Positions 1 through 5,066 of a stretch of 5,066 nt of DNA are shown here, piece after piece; the stretch's first letter is position 1; the number at the start of each line of letters is the position of its first letter. A program made the translations under genes and the position numbers. Origin of the DNA: Candidatus Caccousia avistercoris (GTDB lineage: Bacteria > Bacillota > Clostridia > Oscillospirales > Acutalibacteraceae); NCBI GenBank assembly GCA_018715025.1, contig DVMK01000051.1, forward strand, positions 1 through 5,066. The letters run 5' to 3'. The notes beneath the pieces are model-generated. The model made no database searches. It saw only the letters and a program-made list of their open reading frames with translations, and was not told the origin of the DNA.

Positions 1-138
1 CAATCTTAGGATTGCGAAAGTTCCTCCGCATTTTTGGGGGTACGGCGCGCCGGTAGCTGGCGGGCGAACACAAACTATCACCCTGACTTCGCGGAGCAGC
101 TGAGAAACTCTCTTTTCCCGTGAAACAACCGCGGGCGG

Positions 139-180
139 CGAAGCCTCCTTTGCGCGGCTGCGCCCGCAAAGGAGGCTTCG
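139..180. terminator. Perfect 16-bp inverted repeat downstream of the Enzyme I gene
   Basis: The arms 139-154 (CGAAGCCTCCTTTGCG) and 165-180 (CGCAAAGGAGGCTTCG) are perfect reverse complements. The 10-base centre can add three more pairs (GGC with GCC) after one unpaired base. It begins 51 bases past the Enzyme I stop. Being symmetrical it could act on both strands, for example between convergent genes. No clear T-run follows on either side (TTCT then C-rich on plus; GGTTGTTTC some bases beyond on minus), so a U-tract-dependent terminator is not well supported. A REP-like dispersed palindrome is the alternative. Confidence 0.5.
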
Positions 181-205
181 TTCTCCCCCACCCCGCCCAG
201 GGAGA

Positions 206-220
206 GCCGCCGTAGGCGGC
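206..220. other. Short GC hairpin just after the Enzyme I stop codon
   Basis: GCCGCC (206-211) pairs with GGCGGC (215-220) around a three-base loop, beginning 11 bases past the Enzyme I stop. No T-run follows. It could protect the 3' end of the mRNA or assist termination together with the larger inverted repeat at 139-180. In GC-rich DNA a 6-bp stem of this kind can arise by chance, so the role is uncertain. Confidence 0.35.
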
Positions 221-231
221 GGGTGCGCGTC

Positions 232-1854
232 CTAGTGCATTTCGCGGACGACGCGGCGGAGCTCCAGAACGGAGGAGGGGGCCACCGAGAGGGCGTTCAC
301 CCCCAGGTTCAGGTAAAAGTCCAGCATGAGGGGGTCGGCGGCGGCGTCGCCGCACACAGAAACGGGGATCCCGGCGTTTTTGGCGGCGAATACCGCCTCC
401 CGCACCAGCTGCAGCACCGCCGGGTGGCGGAAATCGTACAGCGTGGAGAGGGAGGGGTTGGAACGGTCCGCCGCCAGGGTGTACTGGGTAAGGGTGTTGG
501 TGCCTATGCTGAAAAAGTCGGCCACCTTGGCCAGGTCGCCCGCGATGACGGCAGAGGCTGGGGTTTCAATCATAACCCCAAGCGGGACGCTTTCCCGGCA
601 GGGCGTTCCCTCGGCCTGCAGGGCGCGGGCAGCCTCACGCAGGCAGGCGCGGGCCTGGCGCACCTCCTCCTCGCTGGTGACCATGGGCAGAAGCAGGCCC
701 AGCTTGCCGTACAGGGCGGCCCGCAGCGCCGCCCTGAGCTGGGTTTCCAGAATATCCGGGTGCTCCAGGGAATACCGGATCCCCCGCAGGCCCATGGCCG
801 GGTTATCCTCTTCTGCGAAAGCCAGGCAGGAAATCTGCCGGTGCGAGCCCAGGCTGGCGGTGCGCAGCGTCACCGGCCGCCCCTTCATTTTTTCCAGAAT
901 GGACCGGTACACGGCGAACTGCTCCTCCTCCCCGGGGAGGGAGGTGCGGTCCCGGTACAGGGATTCGGTGCGGAACAGGCCGATCCCCTCCGCATCGCTG
1001 GCCAGCACAATGGGCAGATCCGACTGCTTCCAGATGTTGGCGTAAATATGCAGCCGCCGCCCGCCCAGGGTTTGGGCAGGCTTGCCCCGCAGCTTTTCCA
1101 GCTCTTCCCGGCTGCTCTGCAGCTGCTTTTTCCCACGGTACAGGGAAAGGGTCTTTTCGTCCGGATCAATGACCACGTCGCCGGTAAAGCCGTCCACAAT
1201 GACGGCGGCCTCGTTTTTCAGCTGGCTGTACTCCACCCCGATGGCCGTCACCGCAGGGATGCCCAGGGCCCTGGCCAGGATGGCGGAATGGGAGCTGCGG
1301 GAGCCCCCCTGGGTGAGCACGGCAATGACCGTGCTGCGGTCCATGGCCAGCACCTGGCTGGGGGTGACAAAGGGGGCCGCCACCACCGCCCGTTTTTCCG
1401 GGCCCCTGGGCATGGCCCCCAGCGCCGGATTCAGCAGATGCAGCATGCGCTTGCCAATGTCTTCCACATCGGCCATGCGGGCGCGCATGTACTCGTCCTC
1501 CATGCCGGCGAACATGGCGGCAAACTGCCTGCCTGCCTTCCACACCGCGTATTCCGCGCAGGCCCCCTGCTTCTGAATGATGCGGCAGATGGCATCGTAA
1601 TAATCGTCGTCCTCCAGCATCATGATATGTATCTGGAAAATCATAGAGCATTCCCTGCCCACCCGTTCCATGGTCTGGGCGGAAAGGGCGCTCAGCTGTT
1701 CCTCGGCCTGTTCTCTGGCCTGGTTTACCCGGCGCAGCTCTTCCCCGGCGCTTTTCCCCGCCCGCAGGGGGATCTGGTCGGGCTTCTCCTCCGCCAAAAA
1801 CAGCGGGCCCACCGCCACGCCGCCGGAGGTCGCAATCCCTCGGATTTTCTTCAT
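232..1854 (-). CDS. ptsI: Enzyme I-like PTS phosphotransferase with altered PEP site
   Basis: This is a 540-residue cytoplasmic protein of the PTS Enzyme I family, which takes phosphate from phosphoenolpyruvate and passes it to HPr. The order is an N-terminal HPr-binding/swivel region (about 1-145, with an ADVEDIGKRML stretch at 128-138), the phosphohistidine domain with GGSRSSHSAILAR around His189, and a PEP-utilising TIM barrel (about 255-540). By analogy with E. coli EI, the PEP-binding arginines are kept (Arg295, Arg331, Arg357, Arg464), as are Glu430, Asn453 and the acid/base Cys501. Oddities: the Mg-ligand Asp of GTNDLTQYT is Thr454; the loop normally reading RTLDIGGDK reads RTASLGSHR (331-339); and the protein ends about 30 residues before the usual C-terminus, against a family length near 570. 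The ATG at 1854 has AGGAG 11 bases upstream (1866-1870), inside the end of the preceding HPr gene. Family membership is clear. Whether it is a working PEP-dependent Enzyme I is uncertain, and the symbol marks the family only. Confidence 0.93.
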   Translation of the reverse strand: MKKIRGIATSGGVAVGPLFLAEEKPDQIPLRAGKSAGEELRRVNQAREQAEEQLSALSAQTMERVGRECSMIFQIHIMMLEDDDYYDAICRIIQKQGACAEYAVWKAGRQFAAMFAGMEDEYMRARMADVEDIGKRMLHLLNPALGAMPRGPEKRAVVAAPFVTPSQVLAMDRSTVIAVLTQGGSRSSHSAILARALGIPAVTAIGVEYSQLKNEAAVIVDGFTGDVVIDPDEKTLSLYRGKKQLQSSREELEKLRGKPAQTLGGRRLHIYANIWKQSDLPIVLASDAEGIGLFRTESLYRDRTSLPGEEEQFAVYRSILEKMKGRPVTLRTASLGSHRQISCLAFAEEDNPAMGLRGIRYSLEHPDILETQLRAALRAALYGKLGLLLPMVTSEEEVRQARACLREAARALQAEGTPCRESVPLGVMIETPASAVIAGDLAKVADFFSIGTNTLTQYTLAADRSNPSLSTLYDFRHPAVLQLVREAVFAAKNAGIPVSVCGDAAADPLMLDFYLNLGVNALSVAPSSVLELRRVVREMH

Positions 1855-1871
1855 AGGAAAAGCATCTCCTC

Positions 1872-2135
1872 TCAGAGGGAAACGCCGTTTCCGCAGAACT
1901 TCTGCAGGGCCTCGCAGGCCTCCTCCTCATCGGGCCCCTCCACCGTCACCGCGACGGTTTCATCCTGGCGCACGCACAGGGCCATCACCGCGAACAGGCG
2001 GGAAGCGTCCGCTTCCTTGCCGGCCTTTTCCAGCGTCACCCGGCTGGAAAATCCGTTCACCAGCTTTACCAGCTCCCCGGCCGTGCGGGCGTGCAGGCCC
2101 AGCTCATCCTTCATTGTCCATAAAAAACGTTTCAT
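1872..2135 (-). CDS. ptsH: HPr-like PTS phosphocarrier protein, divergent
   Basis: This is an 87-residue HPr-family protein, the usual length. HPr receives phosphate from Enzyme I on His15 and donates it to EIIA domains. The sequence shows the phosphorylation motif GLHARTAGELVK with His15 and Arg17, the contact residues Leu47 and Phe48, and the C-terminal helix region EGPDEEEACEAL (66-77). Compared with typical HPr, the Pro after HAR is Thr18, the regulatory Ser46 position is Arg46 (Ser sits at 45), and the conserved Gly54 is Cys54. If Ser46 is truly absent, HPr kinase/CcpA-type control through this protein is unlikely; as I recall, Ser46 is also missing from many clostridial HPr proteins, so that change alone is weak evidence of specialisation. 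The ATG at 2135 is well placed: GGAGG at 2143-2147 with a 7-base spacer. The Enzyme I-like gene starts 17 bases after its stop, indicating one operon. No EII gene is visible. A Crh/NPr-like regulatory HPr is an alternative role. Confidence 0.93.
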   Translation of the reverse strand: MKRFLWTMKDELGLHARTAGELVKLVNGFSSRVTLEKAGKEADASRLFAVMALCVRQDETVAVTVEGPDEEEACEALQKFCGNGVSL

Positions 2136-2243
2136 ATACCTTCCTCCCCTTTTCCCGCCGGCGGCAAAGCCCGGCCTGCCCGGCCAGACCTTCTTAGGGC
2201 GGTGTTTCTTGTTTGCCTCCCCTTTTTCAGCGGGGCGTACTGC

Positions 2244-2269
2244 GCCGGGGCATAGAGATGCGCCCCGGC
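2244..2269. terminator. GC-rich hairpin between the O-acetylation genes and the HPr/Enzyme I genes
   Basis: GCCGGGGC (2244-2251) pairs perfectly with GCCCCGGC (2262-2269) around a 10-base loop. It lies 75 bases past the stop of the DHHW gene and 108 bases before the HPr start. Neither strand has a T-run after the stem, so it is not a classic intrinsic terminator. It may still end or pause transcription, or belong to the leader of the HPr mRNA. The rest of this gap (2136-2344) holds a tandem GCCCGGCC repeat (2169-2176 and 2178-2185) and no convincing promoter; a TAAAAT near 2300-2310 on the minus strand lacks a matching -35. Confidence 0.4.
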
Positions 2270-2344
2270 TGTCTGACCTTTCCAGAAATCCTTATTTGGC
2301 ATTTTATTGCCGGGGCCGGTGCGGTATGCCGCCTTTTCCCGGGC

Positions 2345-3538
2345 TTACCGCACCATCAGCTTTCCGGCGATGTTGATTTCGCAGAGCTGCTTGATGCTGT
2401 AGATGGCGGCCGCCTCCGTAATCCCGTTTTCCTCCATATAATCATATACGTTCTGGCTGTAATAGCGCAGATCAATCAGGTGGATTTCAGAAAAATTGGT
2501 GATGAGGAAGGGGATCATGCTGTTGGCGTAGGAATCCTTCAGCAGAAGGAGCTTGCGGCCGTTGGTCACGCTGCCGTTTTTCACCACATCCACCCCGTGG
2601 TTGCCCCCCAGGTACACGGAGTATTTGTCCTTCGCTTCCAGGTACTCTTCCCAGTACAGGCCCTGGTGCTCCTGGGTGCCGTTCACATACTGCACAATCT
2701 CCTGGGGCTCCTTCAGCTCCGGCAGGTACATCTGGTCCGGCTCCTGGAAGAAGGACACCGCCTTGGAGTAAAGGGTGCCGTAGAAGGGCTGCGGCACCGT
2801 GCGCAGGTTGTAGCTGTCGAAGGAAACGGGCGAAAGGCCCATTTCACTGCAGAGTACCTGGTAGGCGGCGTAGGCCCCGAAGGTGTTCCAGTGGTGGTCT
2901 GTTTTGTAGTAGTAGTCGCCGTAAAAGCTGCTGAGGGCGTCGAACACGTCCACCACGGCGGCCTCCTGGCCTACCGCGTCACGCAGGTACTGCAGCTCTT
3001 CCCTCTGGTTGTGGTTGGGGGCGAACAGGGGCAGCTTTTCGCTCTGCTCCTGGCTGCCTGAGGGGGCGGCCAGCAGGTACACCGGCACGTCCACCGCTTC
3101 GGCAAAGCCTGCCAGCGCCTGGGCGTTGCGGGCGAAGGTGCCGGTGCGGTCGGGCAGAAGCACCTCGTACAGGTGCCCCTCCCTGCCGAAATAGACCCCG
3201 CCCTCCGCGGGGGAGACGGAATAGTTGCTGCCCACGTCGCGCCTGCCAATGCCGTACTGGAAGGCGTTGTACAGGGAGATAAACTCCTTCCGCAGCATAA
3301 AGTGGTCGCCCACATAAGCCTCGGCGTCGTCCATGAAAGAGCCGTCCAGCAGGTCTTCTGCGCTCAACTCGGGGGCGGCCTGCAGGGCGCGGTTTTCATC
3401 CTCCGAAAAATCCTGCTTGGGGGCGAAAATCAGGTACCCGGCCCCCGCCAGAAAGAACGCCAGCAGCAGGGCCGTCACAAACACATATTCCGGCTGGCAC
3501 CTGCGCAGGCCCCGCCTTATTTTCCGCATGTTTTTCAT
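2345..3538 (-). CDS. DHHW/SGNH-type membrane-anchored O-acetylation protein (AlgJ/AlgX-like)
   Basis: This is a 397-residue protein of the DHHW family, related to the SGNH-fold AlgJ/AlgX/PatB proteins that place acetyl groups on extracellular glycans. A positively charged N-terminus (MKNMRKIRRGLRR) precedes one hydrophobic segment (about 18-38), giving an inside-N anchor with the rest outside the membrane. Next come the family signature FSEDENR (44-50), a D..F..R pattern (Asp78, Phe80, Arg83), the TDHHWN motif (213-218, Asp214 and His215/His216), GGNHG (311-315) and KDSYANS (334-340). In this fold Ser336 is the expected nucleophile, with the Asp/His of DHHW completing the catalytic set. The length is normal and all motifs are intact. 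The ATG at 3538 has AAAGGAG at 3546-3552 with a 7-base spacer. It starts 31 bases after the MBOAT gene, so the two are almost certainly one operon and one pathway. The acceptor glycan cannot be told from the window. The family call is firm and the acetyl-transfer role is inferred from family and neighbour. Confidence 0.9.
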   Translation of the reverse strand: MKNMRKIRRGLRRCQPEYVFVTALLLAFFLAGAGYLIFAPKQDFSEDENRALQAAPELSAEDLLDGSFMDDAEAYVGDHFMLRKEFISLYNAFQYGIGRRDVGSNYSVSPAEGGVYFGREGHLYEVLLPDRTGTFARNAQALAGFAEAVDVPVYLLAAPSGSQEQSEKLPLFAPNHNQREELQYLRDAVGQEAAVVDVFDALSSFYGDYYYKTDHHWNTFGAYAAYQVLCSEMGLSPVSFDSYNLRTVPQPFYGTLYSKAVSFFQEPDQMYLPELKEPQEIVQYVNGTQEHQGLYWEEYLEAKDKYSVYLGGNHGVDVVKNGSVTNGRKLLLLKDSYANSMIPFLITNFSEIHLIDLRYYSQNVYDYMEENGITEAAAIYSIKQLCEINIAGKLMVR

Positions 3539-3569
3539 GGCAAATCTCCTTTGCGCCGTTTACGCCGGT

Positions 3570-4964
3570 TCAGAACTGGGCGTACAGGAAGGGATTGTAT
3601 GAATTGTCTACCAAATGGGTCATGGCGGCGGTGAACAGCAGCAGGAAGCCCGCCGTCCACACAACCTTGCCCACCTTGCCCGAGGTACGCAGCCGCTCGG
3701 CCAGGCGGCCCACCAAAGGCGTGCTGCACACCGCAGCCGCCGCCAGCAGGGGGCCGAAGGTGAGAAGCCCGTACTCCCCCAGGGTCCCGGCGCCTGCCGC
3801 TGGGAAGCCGAACATGGCCCGCAGCATGGCAAAGGCGGCGCTCAGGTCGGTGTAGGAGAAGAACACCCAGCCGATGACGGCGGCCAGGAAGCTGTACAGC
3901 CACTGGAAAAACACAGGCAGCTTTTCCAGCAGGCGGCCCAGAAACAGCTTTTCACAGATGATCAGAACGCCGTAATAGATTCCCCACAGGGCAAAGTTCC
4001 AGCTGGCCCCGTGCCACATGCCGGTGAGCAGCCACACCACCGCCAGGTTCCGCACGGTGCGCAGGGTGCCGGCCCGGTTGCCCCCCAGGGGGATATACAC
4101 ATATTCCCGGAACCAGCGGCCCAGGGTCATGTGCCAGCGCCGCCAGAATTCAGACACGCTGCGGGAAACATAGGGGTGGTCGAAATTTTCCGGCAGGTCG
4201 AAGCCGAACATTTTTCCCAGGCCGATGGCCATGTCGGAATAGCCCGAAAAATCAAAATAGATTTGGAACGTAAAGGCCAGAATCCCCAGCCAGGCGGCCA
4301 GGGTGGAAGGGTCGCCCAGGTACTGCACCCGGTCTGCAAACGAGGCCAGGTTGTTGGAAAGCAGCACCTTCTTAAACAGGCCCTGGCAGAAGCGCGTCAT
4401 GCCCGAGGTGAATTTTTCCATGGTTTCCTGCCGTTCCAGCACCTGGGCCTGCAGGTACTCGTACCGCACAATGGGCCCTGCCACCAGGTGGGGGAAGAAG
4501 GACAGGTAGGCGGCGAAATTCACAATGTTTTTCATGGGCGGCGCCTTGCGGCGGTACACGTCCACCGCGTAGGAGATGCTCTCGAAGGTGTAAAAGGAGA
4601 TGCCGATGGGCAGGGCCACCTCCGGCACCGGGATGGAAAGCCCGGTGAGGCTGTCCAGGGTGCTTACCAGCAGCCCCGCGTACTTGAACCAGCCCAGCAG
4701 CCCCAGGTTGATGAGGATATTCCCCACAATGACAGCCTTCGCCCGGCCCGGCCGTTCCAAAAACCGGCCGATGAGCAGGCCGCAGCAGTAGTCCACCAGA
4801 ATGGTGAGCACCATCAGCAGAACGTACACCGGTTCGCCCCAGGCGTAAAAGGCCAGGCTGAACACCACCAGGCAGAAGTTTTTCAGCCTGCGCGGCACCA
4901 GGTAGTAGGCCGCCAGGACCAGGGGCAGGAAAAAGAAAAGAAACAATAAGCTGCTGAAAATCAT
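3570..4964 (-). CDS. MBOAT family O-acyltransferase (AlgI/DltB-like)
   Basis: This is a polytopic membrane O-acyltransferase of 464 residues that is expected to move acetyl groups from a cytoplasmic donor across the membrane for glycan O-acetylation. Hydrophobic segments are visible at about 2-22, 31-43, 46-66 and 77-98, with more in the second half. The MBOAT signatures are intact: DFSGYSDMAIGLGKMFGF (238-255), LPENFDHPYVSRS, EFWRRWHMTLGRWFREY around His278, YIPLGGNR (290-297), and LTGMWHGASWNFALWG with His318, the counterpart of the essential histidine of AlgI. The C-terminus NPFLYAQF is typical of the family. The reading frame runs further upstream to a TTG at 5054, but that 30-residue extension (MVLPVIYDKIAIKK...) is hydrophilic, unlike the family N-terminus, and overlaps a promoter-like sequence. 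I therefore chose the ATG at 4964. Its ribosome site is mediocre: GGGAAGG at 4979-4985, 14 bases away. The partner DHHW gene follows after 31 bases. AlgI, DltB and PatA relatives differ by substrate, which is not resolved here. Confidence 0.93.
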   Translation of the reverse strand: MIFSSLLFLFFFLPLVLAAYYLVPRRLKNFCLVVFSLAFYAWGEPVYVLLMVLTILVDYCCGLLIGRFLERPGRAKAVIVGNILINLGLLGWFKYAGLLVSTLDSLTGLSIPVPEVALPIGISFYTFESISYAVDVYRRKAPPMKNIVNFAAYLSFFPHLVAGPIVRYEYLQAQVLERQETMEKFTSGMTRFCQGLFKKVLLSNNLASFADRVQYLGDPSTLAAWLGILAFTFQIYFDFSGYSDMAIGLGKMFGFDLPENFDHPYVSRSVSEFWRRWHMTLGRWFREYVYIPLGGNRAGTLRTVRNLAVVWLLTGMWHGASWNFALWGIYYGVLIICEKLFLGRLLEKLPVFFQWLYSFLAAVIGWVFFSYTDLSAAFAMLRAMFGFPAAGAGTLGEYGLLTFGPLLAAAAVCSTPLVGRLAERLRTSGKVGKVVWTAGFLLLFTAAMTHLVDNSYNPFLYAQF

Positions 4965-5025
4965 TCCGTTAAACCATACCTTCCCAAAAGTTCTCGCATA
5001 TATTTTTCCCCGCTTCTTGATTGCT

Positions 5026-5054
5026 ATTTTATCATAAATTACCGGCAAGACCAA
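5026..5054 (-). promoter_or_regulatory. Candidate housekeeping promoter with extended -10 for the MBOAT-DHHW operon
   Basis: On the minus strand, TTGGTC (5049-5054) stands 17 bases from TAAAAT (5026-5031). A TG one base upstream of the -10 (5033-5034) gives the extended form TGATAAAAT. The local sequence is AT-rich, against a GC-rich background. The -35 matches TTGACA at only three of six positions, which the extended -10 could offset. Transcription would begin near 5019, leaving a leader of about 55 bases before the ATG at 4964. This comes from reading the bases only; no start site is known. Confidence 0.5.
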
Positions 5055-5066
5055 TATCTATTCCCC

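Noticed and set aside
1..14. Small hairpin CAATC-TTAG-GATTG at the left edge
   Set aside because: A 5-bp stem is short enough to be chance, has no T-run, and its left context is missing.
2..33. A minus-strand ATG near position 33 that could begin a gene running off the left edge
   Set aside because: Only ten codons are visible, there is no ribosome binding site upstream of the ATG, and nothing in the ten residues is recognisable.
838..864. A local frameshift as an explanation for the odd Enzyme I loop
   Set aside because: Conserved residues flank the loop in the same frame with family-typical spacing, so no indel is needed.
1166..1930. A 254-codon minus-strand frame overlapping the Enzyme I and HPr genes
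   Set aside because: It is a frame-shifted shadow of the Enzyme I gene, and the phosphohistidine and PEP-site motifs all lie in the other frame.
223..2376. A 717-codon plus-strand open frame spanning the Enzyme I and HPr genes
   Set aside because: It is antisense to two clearly recognisable genes, its product is rich in Gly/His/Gln/Pro with no domain, and long antisense open frames are common in GC-rich DNA.
2213..3061. A 282-codon plus-strand open frame opposite the DHHW gene
   Set aside because: It is antisense to intact catalytic motifs of a known family and has no recognisable domain of its own.
3615..4949. A 444-codon plus-strand open frame opposite the MBOAT gene
   Set aside because: It is the antisense of conserved MBOAT motifs, with low-complexity Gln/His/Gly-rich translation and no recognisable fold.

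Overview
The window is a GC-rich stretch carrying four convincing genes, all on the minus strand, and nothing recognisable as a mobile element, RNA gene or CRISPR array. The HPr-like protein, the strong AGGAGG-type ribosome binding sites and the type of surface O-acetylation pair suggest a GC-rich Gram-positive anaerobe of the Clostridia (Oscillospiraceae/Ruminococcaceae-like). That placement is an inference from protein style, not a database result.

In the direction of transcription (right to left), the first unit is a probable two-gene operon. A membrane-bound O-acyltransferase of the AlgI/DltB type (3570-4964) is followed after 31 bases by a membrane-anchored DHHW/SGNH-type (AlgJ/AlgX-like) protein (2345-3538). 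A candidate promoter with an extended -10 lies just upstream (5026-5054) and supports the shorter start of the first gene. Together the two proteins probably carry acetyl groups across the membrane and place them on an extracellular glycan; the window does not show which one.

A 209-base gap with a strong GC hairpin (2244-2269) separates this from the second unit: an HPr-like phosphocarrier (ptsH-like, 1872-2135) and an Enzyme I-like protein (ptsI-like, 232-1854), 17 bases apart and probably co-transcribed. Both keep their phospho-accepting histidine (His15 and His189) but both depart from consensus at key positions. The Enzyme I has Thr where the Mg-binding Asp is expected, lacks the LDIGGDK-type loop and ends about 30 residues early. 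The HPr lacks Pro18, Ser46 and Gly54. The pair looks like a co-diverged, specialised PTS phosphorelay, or a decaying one, rather than the general housekeeping EI/HPr. No sugar-specific EII gene is present in the window.

The left end (1-231) has no confident gene. It holds two hairpins downstream of the Enzyme I gene, one with a perfect 16-bp stem, and a short plus-strand open stretch ending at 123 that could be the tail of a convergent gene. The most unusual content is the altered HPr/Enzyme I pair.
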